A DNA stretch of 64,000 nucleotides. Source: Caulobacter sp. RHG1. GTDB taxonomy: Bacteria > Pseudomonadota > Alphaproteobacteria > Caulobacterales > Caulobacteraceae. Under the pieces are notes generated by a model. The model ran no database searches. It saw only the letters and a list, made by a program, of their open reading frames with translations, and had not been told where the DNA came from. A program made the position numbers and the translations under genes. Positions 29,114 through 38,262 of this stretch are shown piece by piece (the first letter of the stretch is position 1; each line of letters opens with the position of its first letter). Location: positions 620,001 to 684,000 of the forward strand of contig NZ_SMZP01000001.1 in NCBI RefSeq assembly GCF_013181195.1, given 5' to 3'.

Positions 29114-31813
29114 ATGAAAAAAGCCATCAAGTTCGACCTTCTGACCACGACGGCGCTGTCCGTCGCGCTGCTGGGCGCAGCCCAGGCGCACGCGGCCGAT
29201 GCTCCCGCGCCGGCCGTCGAGCCCGCAGCTGACGAGATCGAAGCCATCGTCGTCACCGGCTTCCGCGAGAGCCTGCTGCAGGCCCGCGACATCAAGCGCC
29301 GCGCGGTCGGCAGCCAGGACGTCATCGTCGCCGACGACATCGCCGCCTTCCCCGACCTGAACCTGGCGGAATCCCTGCAGCGCATCTCGGGCGTGACCAT
29401 CTCGCGCGACGCCGGCGAAGGCCGTCAGATCGCCCTGCGCGGCCTTGGCCCCGACTTCACGCGCACCCAGCTGAACGGCATGGAGGTGCTGACCAACACC
29501 TCGTCGGGCTTCGACAACCGCGGCTCGGTCAGCCGCTCGCGCAGCTTCGACTATTCGATCTTCGCCTCGGAGCTGTTCAACCGCGTGGTGGTCGAGAAGT
29601 CCTACGCCGCCGAGCAGGACGAAGGCGGCATCGGCGGCACGGTCGGCCTCTCCACCGCCAAGCCGTTCGACTATGCCGGCTTCAAGGCCGTGGCCTCGGT
29701 CAAGGGCCTGCGCAACGCCAACACCGACAAGGTCACGCCGCGCGCGGTGGGTCTGATCTCGAACCGCTGGGGCGACTTCGGCGCGCTGTTCTCGGTGGCC
29801 TACAGCCAGAACGACATCAACGAGTACGGCTACCGCAACTGGAACTGGACGCTGATCAACGCCAACGCGGCCAATATCGGCCCGGGCGTGTCGGCCGCCG
29901 ATCGCGATCGCCTGATCAACGCCACCGGCAACAACCGCGTCCGCGCCTCGCAGGCCCAGACCTATTCGACCTGGTTCAACAAGCGTGAGCGCCTGGGCCT
30001 GACGGCGGCCTTCCAGTACCACCCGGGCGAGCGCCTGACGATGGACCTGGACCTGATGTACGGGACCCTGTCCAACGACCGTGACGAGTTCCAGATGACC
30101 TCGGCCGGCGTCAACGCCCTGACCGGCAACATCACGGGCACCCAGCGCCTGAACTCGGTGGTGATCCAGGGCGACAGCCTGGTGGCCGCCGACGTCAGCG
30201 GCGTGGACATGCGCAGCGAGCACAAGTTCTCGCACGACAAGACCACCTTCACCCAGGCGGTGTTCAACGGCGGCTACCAGGTCACCGACGCCTTCAAGAT
30301 CAAGACCCTGATCGGCTATTCGAAGTCGGAATTCAAAGAACCGATCTTCGACAAGGTGTTCCTGCAATCGACCAACAAGTCGATCAGCTACGACTTCCGC
30401 AACAGCCGGATGGGCCGCAACACCTACAACTTCGACCTGACCGATCCGAACCAGTGGGGCCTGATGCGGGCCGACACCCGCGAGGACTACATCAGCAGCG
30501 AGTACAAGACCGCCAAGCTCGACGGTCTCTACGACTTCGGCGGCGGTTCGGTGCTGAAGGCCGGCGTCGAATACAAGAACTTCGCCAATGACGGCTTCCA
30601 GCGCTTCCTGCGCGTCGACTGGTACAACCGCCCGGTCGTGCCGCAGGCGGTGAAGTACGTCGTCGATCGCGACTCGGTGATCCCCTACATCGTCGCCGAC
30701 GTCGACGGCACCTACGCCAACACCGGACAGCTGCGCGACCTGACCACCGCCAACGACCAGCCGGGCTCGAACTACCAGCTGGAGGAAAAGACCACCTCGG
30801 CGTTCGTGCAGTACGACCTGAACACCACCGCCTTCTCCTATCCGGTCCGCGCCAACCTCGGTGTGCGCTACTACTCCACCGACCTGACCTCGGCCGGCAC
30901 GGCGACGCAAGGCGCGGTGCTGCTGCCGGTGGTGATCAAGAGCAGCTACGACGGCTTCCTGCCGGCCTTCAACCTGGCCGTGGACGTCAGCGACAGCGTG
31001 GTCGCCCGCTTCAGCGCCAACCGCAACATCAGCCGGCCCAGCCTGGCCGACCTGCGCGCGGCCGGCAGCGTCAGCTTCACCCCGTTCGGCGGTAACATCT
31101 CGGCCGGCAATCCGAACCTGGAGCCGTTCCTGGCCGACTCCGTCGAGGGCTCGCTGGAATTCTACCAGGGCAAGAGCGGCTACATCGCTCTGAGCGCCTT
31201 CTACAAGAACATGGACAGCTTCATCACCGCCGAGACCTCGCGGGTGCCTTACGGCCAGACCGGCTATCCGACCCAGTTCCAGGGCCCGGGCCAGGACGCC
31301 TCGACGATCTACAGCTTCAACCGCCCGGTGAACGGCGACGGCGCCACGATCAAGGGCGTCGAGCTGGCCGTGCAGCGCGATTTCGACTTCCTGCCCGCGC
31401 CGTTCGACAAGTTCGGCTTCGTCGGCAACGTCACCTACGCCGCCGGCAAGTCTAACGTGATCATCGATGGCGCTTCGGTGTCGCTGGACCTGATGCAGCT
31501 GTCGAAGTGGACCTCGAACGCCACGCTCTACTACGAGACCTCCAACTGGGGCGCGCGCATCTCGTCGGCCTATCGTGACGGCTATCTGGACGGCGCTGGC
31601 GGCAACGGCAACATCGGCTCGGGCTATCACAGCACCAACAACATCGACTTCGCCGCCCACTGGAACGCACCGGGCGGGCTGAAGGTGGTGTTCGAGGGCA
31701 TCAACCTGACCAACCAGGCGATCGATCAGTACACCGACATCGTCGCCGACCGGATCCTGGCCTACACCAAGAGCGGCCGGACCTTCACGCTGGGCGTGAC
31801 CTACGAGTTCTAA
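29114..31813 (+). CDS. TonB-dependent receptor (paralogue 1, no signalling domain)
   Basis: The 899-residue receptor has a signal peptide ending in AQAHA near residue 26 and a TonB box-like EAIVVTGFRESL. The plug has DIAAFPDLNLAESLQRISGV, GEGRQIALRGLGPDFTRTQL and AAEQDEGGIGGTVGLSTAKP. The barrel ends TFTLGVTYEF. The start ATG at 29114 directly precedes a lysine-rich signal peptide, and the longer frame from 29066 is unlikely. It is clearly paralogous to the next gene across the whole barrel, indicating tandem duplication. No substrate-specific enzyme genes flank it, so the ligand is unknown. Confidence 0.95.
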   Translation: MKKAIKFDLLTTTALSVALLGAAQAHAADAPAPAVEPAADEIEAIVVTGFRESLLQARDIKRRAVGSQDVIVADDIAAFPDLNLAESLQRISGVTISRDAGEGRQIALRGLGPDFTRTQLNGMEVLTNTSSGFDNRGSVSRSRSFDYSIFASELFNRVVVEKSYAAEQDEGGIGGTVGLSTAKPFDYAGFKAVASVKGLRNANTDKVTPRAVGLISNRWGDFGALFSVAYSQNDINEYGYRNWNWTLINANAANIGPGVSAADRDRLINATGNNRVRASQAQTYSTWFNKRERLGLTAAFQYHPGERLTMDLDLMYGTLSNDRDEFQMTSAGVNALTGNITGTQRLNSVVIQGDSLVAADVSGVDMRSEHKFSHDKTTFTQAVFNGGYQVTDAFKIKTLIGYSKSEFKEPIFDKVFLQSTNKSISYDFRNSRMGRNTYNFDLTDPNQWGLMRADTREDYISSEYKTAKLDGLYDFGGGSVLKAGVEYKNFANDGFQRFLRVDWYNRPVVPQAVKYVVDRDSVIPYIVADVDGTYANTGQLRDLTTANDQPGSNYQLEEKTTSAFVQYDLNTTAFSYPVRANLGVRYYSTDLTSAGTATQGAVLLPVVIKSSYDGFLPAFNLAVDVSDSVVARFSANRNISRPSLADLRAAGSVSFTPFGGNISAGNPNLEPFLADSVEGSLEFYQGKSGYIALSAFYKNMDSFITAETSRVPYGQTGYPTQFQGPGQDASTIYSFNRPVNGDGATIKGVELAVQRDFDFLPAPFDKFGFVGNVTYAAGKSNVIIDGASVSLDLMQLSKWTSNATLYYETSNWGARISSAYRDGYLDGAGGNGNIGSGYHSTNNIDFAAHWNAPGGLKVVFEGINLTNQAIDQYTDIVADRILAYTKSGRTFTLGVTYEF

Positions 31814-31839
31814 TTTCCCCTGATATCCCCTGAACTTAC

Positions 31840-31875
31840 GGCCGCCGTCCTCCCCGGATGGCGGCCTTCTTTTTG
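31840..31875 (+). terminator. Rho-independent terminator after TonB receptor 1
   Basis: A stem of GGCCGCCGTCC (31840-31850) pairs with GGATGGCGGCC (31856-31866), with one mismatch, and is followed by TTCTTTTT. It lies 26 bases after the stop codon and separates the two paralogous receptor genes transcriptionally. Confidence 0.8.
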
Positions 31876-31961
31876 CGGCCTTCAAATTAGTGACATGCGG
31901 CGTTTGTAGGGGTTCGCCACGAGGCGCCGGAAGCTTGTCTGGCGACCGCTTGGGGATCCTG

Positions 31962-34922
31962 ATGGCGGCACGGCGCGCCTGGCCGGCGCGATCCGGCGCG
32001 ATTGTGAGCCTCGCCGCGGGCGTGGCGACGATCGCGGCCGCACCCGCCTGCGCCGAAACGCCCCGCCGCTTCGCCATCGCGGGCGGCGAGCTCTCTCAGG
32101 TCCTCAACACCTTCTCCCGTCAGGCCGACATCTCGGTCATGACCCTGGCCGACATCCGCCATCGCACCAGCCGCGGCGTACGTGGCGTGCTGACGCCCAC
32201 CGAGGCGCTGAACCGACTGATCGCCGGTCAGAAATTACACGCGGTGGCGGCGGGCGGCGGGTACGTTCTGCGCGAAGCCTCCCCCATCCCCTCGCCGCCG
32301 CCTCCGGTTCTCCGCCCCGCCCCGCCGCTCGAGGCGCCGACCCAGGTCGGGACGGTGATCGTCACCGGGTTTCGCGAAAGCCTGCTGCGCGCCCGCGACC
32401 TGAAACGTCAGGCCAACGGCGCCCAGGAAGTGATCCTTTCCGAGGACATCGCCGCCTTCCCGGACCTGAACCTGGCGGAGTCCCTGCAGCGCGTGCCGGG
32501 CATGACCATCTCGCGCGACACCGGCGAAGGACGGCAGATCGCCCTGCGCGGCCTGGGGCCCGACTTCACCCGCGCCCAGCTGAACGGCATGGAGGTCTCG
32601 GCCTCGACCGCCTCGGGCATGGACAATCGCGGCTCGGTCACCCGCACGCGGGCCTTCGACTATTCGATCTTCGCCAGCGAGCTCTTCAACCGGGTCACGG
32701 TCTGGAAGTCCTACGCCGCCGACCAGGACGAGGGCGGCATAGGTGGCACGGTCGAGCTGCGCACCGCCAAGCCGTTCGACTATGCGGGCGACAAGCTGGC
32801 CTTCTCGGCCAAGGCGTTGACCAACAGCGCCACCGACGCGGTCAGCCCCCGCTTCGCCGCTCTGGCCTCGAAACGCTGGGGCGACCTGGGCGCGCTGGTC
32901 TCGGTGGCCTACAGCGAGAACGACGCCAACGAGTACGGCTATCGCAACTGGGGCTGGTCGCCGGTCACGTTCGGCGCGGCCAATATCGGCCCGGGCGTGG
33001 CGCGCGATGTCGCAGATCGACTGATCAACGCCACGGGCGACAACCGCGTCGTCGCCCCGATGGCCGCCACCTATTCCAGCTGGTTCGACCACCGCACCCG
33101 GCTGGGCGTAACCCTGGCCCTGCAGTACGAGCCCGGCGCCCGTCTGAAGCTGGGGGCGGACCTGCTGTACGGCCGCCTCTCCAACGACCGCGCGGAGTTC
33201 TCCCTGGCCGCGGCCGGCGACAATCCGCTGACCGGCGACGTCCGCGGCGCCCAGCGCCTGCGTGCCGCGGAGATCCGGAACGGCGGCCTCGTCTATGCCG
33301 ACTATGCCGGCGGGGTCGATCTGCGCAGCGAGCACAAGCGGTCGGAGGACACGACGGTCTTCCTGCAGGGCGCGCTGAACGGCGAGATCCAGGCGACCGA
33401 CCGCCTGCGCGTACGCGGCATGGCAGGCTATTCGAAGTCCGATTTCGAAGGGCCGATCTTCGACAAGATCTTCCTGCAGACCCGCGACAAGGCCTTCGCC
33501 TACGATCTGCGCGGCGCCGACAGGGACGCCCGCAGCACCTATGGCTTCGATCCCACCGACCCGGCCGTCTGGAGCCTGATGCGCGCCGACGTCCGCGAGG
33601 ACCGGGTGGTCAACGCCTTCTCCACCGGCCGCCTCGACCTGGACTACAAGCTCGCGCCGACGCTCTCGGTGCTGGGCGGCGCGCAATACAAGGCGTTCCG
33701 CAACGACGGCTACACCCGCCGCGCCCGCACCGACTATCCGACCGGCGGTCCTGAGATCCCCAAGATCCCGGTCTTCGAGACCTCGCTGATCCCCTACGCC
33801 GTCGCCGACATCGACGGTGCCTTCGCCCGTCTGGGCCTGCCCCGCGACCTGTCCGCCGCCGACGACCAGCCTGGCTCGCACTATTCGATCAACGAGAAGA
33901 CCTGGTCGGCCTACGTCCTGGCGCGCATGGCCGGCGTCGCTGCAGGACGGTCCTGGCGCGGCGACCTGGGCCTGCGCTGGTACGCCACCGACCTGACCTC
34001 GGCGGGCATGGTCAACACCGGGACGCGCCTGGAGCCGGCCGTGATCCGCAGTTCCTATGACGGCGTGCTGCCGGCCGTGAACCTGGCCATGGACCTGTCG
34101 CCGTCGGTCGTGGCCCGGGTCTCGGCCAACCGCAACATCAGTCGGCCCAGCCTGTCGGACCTGCGGGCGGCCGGCAACGTCAACTCCGCCCCGTTCGGCG
34201 GTACGGTGTCCTCGGGCAATCCCAACCTGCGCCCGTTCCTGGCTGACGCGGTCGAAGGGGCGATCGAGGTCTATCAGGGCCGCACCGGCTACTTCGCCGT
34301 CAGCCTATTCTACAAGCGGATGGACTCCTTCATCACCACCGCCACCAGCGCCGTGCCCTACGGGTCCACGGGTTATCCCCTGGCCTTCCTGTCGCCGGGC
34401 AATGGCCCCAACACCATCTACAACTTCGTGCGGCCGGTGAACGGCGACGGCGCGGCGATCAAGGGCGTGGAGCTGGCCCTGCAGCGCGACTTCACCTTCC
34501 TGCCCGCCCCATTCGACAAGCTGGGCTTCGTCGGCAATCTCACCCATGCCGCCGGCCGCTCGAACGTGCTGATCGAGAACCGCGCGGTGGCGATGGACCT
34601 CTTCCAGCTGTCGCGCTGGACCTCAAACGCCACGCTCTACTACGAGACGCCGCGCTGGGGCGCTCGGGTGTCTTCGGCCTACCGGTCGGGCTATCTGGAC
34701 GGCGCGGGCGGCAATGGCGCGATCGGCGCGGGCTACAAGGCCAGCAACAACATCGACTTCGCCGCCCACTACAACACCGCCGCCGGTCTTAAGATCGTGG
34801 TCGAGGGCGTCAATCTGACGGACGCCCCGATCACCCAGTACTCCGACCGGACGGCCAAGCGACTGCTGGCCCGCACCGTCAGCGGCCGCACCTTCACCCT
34901 GGGCGTGACCTATGAGTTCTGA
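31962..34922 (+). CDS. TonB-dependent receptor with STN signalling domain (paralogue 2)
   Basis: The 986-residue protein has a signal peptide (SLAAGVATIAAAPACA) followed by a secretin/TonB short N-terminal (STN) domain at about residues 34-95 (FAIAGGELSQVLNTFSRQAD, VRGVLTPTEALNRLIAGQKL). A Pro-rich linker leads to the TonB box-like GTVIVTGFRESL, a plug (DIAAFPDLNLAESLQRVPGM) and a barrel ending TFTLGVTYEF. The STN domain is found in FecA-type transducers, which signal through FecR to a FecI sigma factor. Both partner genes follow directly. The barrel is highly similar to the preceding receptor, which lacks STN. The ATG at 31962 was chosen for the signal peptide. Confidence 0.93.
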   Translation: MAARRAWPARSGAIVSLAAGVATIAAAPACAETPRRFAIAGGELSQVLNTFSRQADISVMTLADIRHRTSRGVRGVLTPTEALNRLIAGQKLHAVAAGGGYVLREASPIPSPPPPVLRPAPPLEAPTQVGTVIVTGFRESLLRARDLKRQANGAQEVILSEDIAAFPDLNLAESLQRVPGMTISRDTGEGRQIALRGLGPDFTRAQLNGMEVSASTASGMDNRGSVTRTRAFDYSIFASELFNRVTVWKSYAADQDEGGIGGTVELRTAKPFDYAGDKLAFSAKALTNSATDAVSPRFAALASKRWGDLGALVSVAYSENDANEYGYRNWGWSPVTFGAANIGPGVARDVADRLINATGDNRVVAPMAATYSSWFDHRTRLGVTLALQYEPGARLKLGADLLYGRLSNDRAEFSLAAAGDNPLTGDVRGAQRLRAAEIRNGGLVYADYAGGVDLRSEHKRSEDTTVFLQGALNGEIQATDRLRVRGMAGYSKSDFEGPIFDKIFLQTRDKAFAYDLRGADRDARSTYGFDPTDPAVWSLMRADVREDRVVNAFSTGRLDLDYKLAPTLSVLGGAQYKAFRNDGYTRRARTDYPTGGPEIPKIPVFETSLIPYAVADIDGAFARLGLPRDLSAADDQPGSHYSINEKTWSAYVLARMAGVAAGRSWRGDLGLRWYATDLTSAGMVNTGTRLEPAVIRSSYDGVLPAVNLAMDLSPSVVARVSANRNISRPSLSDLRAAGNVNSAPFGGTVSSGNPNLRPFLADAVEGAIEVYQGRTGYFAVSLFYKRMDSFITTATSAVPYGSTGYPLAFLSPGNGPNTIYNFVRPVNGDGAAIKGVELALQRDFTFLPAPFDKLGFVGNLTHAAGRSNVLIENRAVAMDLFQLSRWTSNATLYYETPRWGARVSSAYRSGYLDGAGGNGAIGAGYKASNNIDFAAHYNTAAGLKIVVEGVNLTDAPITQYSDRTAKRLLARTVSGRTFTLGVTYEF

Positions 34923-35019
34923 CGCCCTGCGAAAAAAGCTGCTGTCGCTGTCCCCGTTCAGCCGACCTGCGTCTCTACGGTCCATGGACGCGCGCACGAC
35001 CATGCCGACCGGAAGCGCC

Positions 35020-35541
35020 ATGACCGACGTGATCGCGGTGCTGCGGCCCCATGAGCGCAAGCTGGCGGCCTATATCGTGCGACGCTCCAAGGATCCCGGC
35101 CGGGCCGAGGACATCCTGCAGGAGACCTTTCTCACCGTCATGCGCCAGGCCCAGAAGCAGGAGATCACCCAGCCTCTGGCCTATGCCTATCGCGTGGCGG
35201 ACTCGCTGATCTACGCCCAGGCGCGCCGCGACAAGCGCGAGGAGCCGATCGGCGACGAGGACTTCGGCTGCGACCTGCCTCTTCCCGACGCCGTCTTGGA
35301 GCACAAGCAGCGCGCCGCCGTGTTCGAGGCTGCGCTGCAGCGGCTGTCGCCGCTGCGCCGCGACATCTTCATGCGTCGTCATCTGGACGGCCAATCACGC
35401 CAGGCCATCGCCGACGATCTCCGGATCAACGTCGAGGCCGTCAAGAAACACCTCGTGCGGGCCATGGCCGAACTGGCCGGCGCGATGCAGGACGCGGCGG
35501 TCAACGCTGCGCGGGAAGGGAACGGCCGCGATGCGCGCTAA
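35020..35541 (+). CDS. FecI-like ECF sigma factor
   Basis: The 173-residue protein has sigma region 2 (LAAYIVRRSKDPGRAEDILQ, then ETFLTVMRQAQ) and region 4 (LSPLRRDIFMRRHLDGQSRQ, then AIADDLRINVEAVKKHLVRA). The length and the RDIFMRRHLDG region 4 are typical of FecI. The start is ambiguous: ATG at 35020 gives the usual length and has GGAAG at 35011-35015; ATG at 34984 and one at 34912 overlapping the receptor stop are in frame. The order receptor, sigma, FecR differs from the usual fecI-fecR-fecA order. It likely activates the receptor operon when the ligand is bound. Confidence 0.88.
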   Translation: MTDVIAVLRPHERKLAAYIVRRSKDPGRAEDILQETFLTVMRQAQKQEITQPLAYAYRVADSLIYAQARRDKREEPIGDEDFGCDLPLPDAVLEHKQRAAVFEAALQRLSPLRRDIFMRRHLDGQSRQAIADDLRINVEAVKKHLVRAMAELAGAMQDAAVNAAREGNGRDAR

Positions 35542-36487
35542 CGACAACTGGCGACTGCCGTCAGACGAAGAACTCGAGATCGCCGCCGACTGGGCCGACC
35601 GCCTGCCCGACCTGACCGAGACCCAGCGCGCCGAACTGGAAGCCTGGCTGGCCGCCAAGCCGCGCCATGCGACCGCCTTCGCCCTGATGCGTGACACCCA
35701 GCGCGACACCGCCCTGCTGGACGCCGCCGAGCGCGTGCGCGCCGCGCCGGCCGCCAAGCGCTCGTTCCGCCTGAGCCTGATCGCCGCCGGCGTAGCCCTG
35801 GTTGCCGGACTGTCGGCCGTCGTCCTGGTCCGTCCCTATCTGGCCGAGAAGCCGCTCGAACTGGCCACGACCGTGGGCCAGCGCGCCGAGCACCAGCTCA
35901 GCGACAAGTCCGTCGTCACCCTGGCCGCCGACAGCGGCGTCTCGGTTCGCTACGGCCGCGACGGCCGCGACATCGCCTTGACCAAGGGCGACGCCGTGTT
36001 CGACGTGACCAAGGACGCCAAGCGTCCGTTCCGCGTCCAGGCCGGCGACACCCAGGTCACCGCCGTCGGCACGACCTTCGAGGTCGAGCGGGTCAGCGAC
36101 GCGGTGCAAGTGCGCGTGTTCGAAGGCGTCGTCCGGGTCTCTCGCAACGGGTCCGAACAACGCCTGGGCAAAGGCCAATGGCTGATGCTGGCCTCCAACC
36201 AGGCCCCAGTCGGCGGCCGCCTGGACGCCGACAGTTACGCGGCCTGGCGCTCGGACTGGCTGGACGCCGACGGCCTGCCGCTGAAGTACGTGGTCGCCCG
36301 CCTGAACCGCTACACCACTCAGCACGTGGCTCTGCACGACCCCGCTCTTGGCGAGCTGAAAGTCACCGGTCGCTTCAAGCTGGATCGGCCGACGGAGTCG
36401 CTGACCATGATCGCTGCGCTGCTGGACATGCAGGCCCGTCCGGAAGGCGCGCGGGTCTATCTGACGCCGCGCCGCGCCCAGCCCTGA
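35531..36487 (+). CDS. FecR-like anti-sigma / signal transducer
   Basis: The 318-residue protein has an N-terminal cytoplasmic sigma-binding domain (EELEIAADWADRLPD, AELEAWLAAKPRHATAF), one membrane span at about residues 82-100, and a periplasmic FecR domain. The latter has TTVGQRAEHQLSDKSVVTLA and FRVQAGDTQVTAVGTTFEVE. A C-terminal domain (VVARLNRYTTQHVALHDP, KVTGRFKLDRPTES) resembles the STN-like DUF4974 module that docks on the receptor's signalling domain. Its start overlaps the sigma gene by 11 bases. It completes a cell-surface signalling trio with the STN-bearing receptor upstream. Confidence 0.92.
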   Translation: MRANDNWRLPSDEELEIAADWADRLPDLTETQRAELEAWLAAKPRHATAFALMRDTQRDTALLDAAERVRAAPAAKRSFRLSLIAAGVALVAGLSAVVLVRPYLAEKPLELATTVGQRAEHQLSDKSVVTLAADSGVSVRYGRDGRDIALTKGDAVFDVTKDAKRPFRVQAGDTQVTAVGTTFEVERVSDAVQVRVFEGVVRVSRNGSEQRLGKGQWLMLASNQAPVGGRLDADSYAAWRSDWLDADGLPLKYVVARLNRYTTQHVALHDPALGELKVTGRFKLDRPTESLTMIAALLDMQARPEGARVYLTPRRAQP

Positions 36488-36494
36488 CGTCCGG

Positions 36495-37844
36495 TCAGAA
36501 CCGGAACTGGGCGAACAGCACCGCCAGATCGACCGGCTTGCCGCCCAGCGCACGGACAGCGGGCCCGGCCTCCTGGTGGACCAGCTGAGCCTGGAGCTTC
36601 AGGTTGCGATTGACCTGCCAGGTTCCGTCCAGCTGGCTTGCGCCGCCGACGTCCTTGGAAGGGTCCGACCCGGCAGGCGCCAGGGTGGCCAGGGGCTGGA
36701 TGTAGATGGCGTCGGCCCCGCTCATCCGGCGATGCAGGGTGTAGCTGGCCTCCAGGCTGACGCCCTTCGTCGGCGTCACGCCCAGGCTGGGACGCAGCGA
36801 CACCAGGTTGCCCCAGCTCATCAGCGTGGTCTCGTTGAAATAGCCGCCTTTTGGGAACAGCGGGTTGAAGGTTTCCAGCCGGTCGTCGGTTGGGTCGGTG
36901 TCGCCCGAACCCAGGTCCAGACGCAGGCCCAGGCGCGGTTTCCACGGCTGGTCCAGCGTATAGCCGCCGGCCGCCGAAGCCGACCAGGCGCGGATCTTCC
37001 GGCCGGCGAAGCGCCCGCCCTGCACCACACCCTCGGTGTCGTAGTCGAAGGCCCCGGCGGTCCCGGCCAAGCGCGCGCCAAAGCTGGTGCGGCGCTCATC
37101 GCCGGTCACCGTCCCGAACCGCACACGATCGCGGTCGAAGCCCAGGGCGTAGACGTCCAGCGTCTGGCGCGGCGACAGCCTGGTCGAAGCATAAAGGCCG
37201 TAGAAGCGCTGCCGGCGGTTGCGCGTGTCGTTGAAGGCGCCGGGCGAGACCGTGACAGGTTGCAGGTAGAAGGCGTCCAGCTTCATCGCGCCGCGGTTAT
37301 GGGTGACCCGCACCCCGTCGAAGCTCTGGCGGATGTTAGGCGACTCCCGCACGGCGATGAAGCGCTGTGTCGGGTTCAGTTGCAGCTCCTGACGGCCCAG
37401 GCGCACGCGCCAGCCGGCGGCGGGCGCGACGTCGACGAACAGCACCTGGGCGTCGACGCCGTTGCGGTCCAGCGGCGTGGCTGGATCACGCTTGCCGATA
37501 TCCCGATGCAAGCCCACCTCGCCATAGATCCGCAGCGCCGGCGCCAGATGCACGTCAGCGCTGAGCAGCAGTCGGCCCAGGGCGAAGGTGTCGGGCTGCT
37601 CGCCGTCGACGCCGAAGTGCGGCGCGTCGATCGCATCCACGCGCAGGCGCGCCTCGCCGCCGAGGCTCAGATAGGCCTGCCCGCCCAACGGGATGTAGCG
37701 CAGCGGATCCAGACCCGTGCGATCGGCGACGTTGCGCAGATAGCCGTAGTCCTCGTCCGAGCGCACCGGCTTGAAGGCCGGCGGCGGGGCAACAGCGCCC
37801 GCGCCGGCCAGACCCAGGGCCATGAGAGCGGCCGCGGCGCTCAT
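36495..37844 (-). CDS. Outer-membrane porin, alginate-export-domain family
   Basis: The 449-residue product has a signal peptide (LMALGLAGAGAVA) and then beta-strand-rich sequence of the alginate export type. Examples are PLRYIPLGGQAYLSLGGEAR, LRIYGEVGLHRDIG and WRVRLGRQELQLNPTQRFIAVRES-type segments, and the C-terminal VLFAQFRF ends in an aromatic residue. Such proteins form 18-stranded barrels that pass polyanionic or aromatic substrates. It is the last gene of the leftward hydrolase operon and its ATG overlaps the DoxX stop by four bases. The larger open frame reaching 38516 is spurious. Confidence 0.85.
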   Translation of the reverse strand: MSAAAALMALGLAGAGAVAPPPAFKPVRSDEDYGYLRNVADRTGLDPLRYIPLGGQAYLSLGGEARLRVDAIDAPHFGVDGEQPDTFALGRLLLSADVHLAPALRIYGEVGLHRDIGKRDPATPLDRNGVDAQVLFVDVAPAAGWRVRLGRQELQLNPTQRFIAVRESPNIRQSFDGVRVTHNRGAMKLDAFYLQPVTVSPGAFNDTRNRRQRFYGLYASTRLSPRQTLDVYALGFDRDRVRFGTVTGDERRTSFGARLAGTAGAFDYDTEGVVQGGRFAGRKIRAWSASAAGGYTLDQPWKPRLGLRLDLGSGDTDPTDDRLETFNPLFPKGGYFNETTLMSWGNLVSLRPSLGVTPTKGVSLEASYTLHRRMSGADAIYIQPLATLAPAGSDPSKDVGGASQLDGTWQVNRNLKLQAQLVHQEAGPAVRALGGKPVDLAVLFAQFRF

Positions 37845-38260
37845 CGCCCTGCGCGCTCCCGCTCGACCAGCGCGGCGGCCAGCATGAAGCCGCCGATCAG
37901 GCCGATGTGCTCCAGGAAGGTGTTGGTGGCGTGGAAGCGCGCCATGGGATCCTCGACCGTCCAGAACGGGTGGGCGATCACGGTGGCCAGGGCGGTGAAG
38001 GTCGCCAGGGCGCCGGCCGCCAGCCAGCTCAGCCGGCCCAGGATCAGCAGCAGCGAACCGCCCAACTGGACCAGGATGGTGGCGGCCACGACGAAACCGG
38101 CGAGCTTGAGACCGAAGTGGCCGGCCTCGGCCAGGGCGTCGGGCAGGTCGGTCAGCTTGGCGATCCCGCTGGCCCAGTAGGGCAAGGTCAGGACCGCGCG
38201 GGCGAAGACGCCAAAGGCCGGCTGGCGCAGCAGCGCCGCGATGGGTTTGGGGCTGCTCAT
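37841..38260 (-). CDS. DoxX family membrane protein
   Basis: The 139-residue protein has four predicted membrane helices, at about residues 17-33, 50-70, 75-93 and 110-131. It has the DoxX pattern LTLPYWASGIAKLTDLP near the start, GSLLLILGRLSWLAAGALAT and HPFWTVEDPMARFHATNTFL near the end. DoxX proteins are linked to thiosulfate or redox functions in some organisms, but their role in operons like this is not defined. The start ATG at 38260 lies two bases after the amidohydrolase stop codon. Its stop overlaps the porin start. Confidence 0.88.
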   Translation of the reverse strand: MSSPKPIAALLRQPAFGVFARAVLTLPYWASGIAKLTDLPDALAEAGHFGLKLAGFVVAATILVQLGGSLLLILGRLSWLAAGALATFTALATVIAHPFWTVEDPMARFHATNTFLEHIGLIGGFMLAAALVERERAGR

Positions 38261-38262
38261 GA

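Noticed and set aside
28892..32077. A 1061-codon minus-strand frame opposite the TonB receptor at 29114
   Set aside because: Antisense to a receptor with clear motifs; composition is Gly/Val/Asp/Arg/Gln-rich without any domain.
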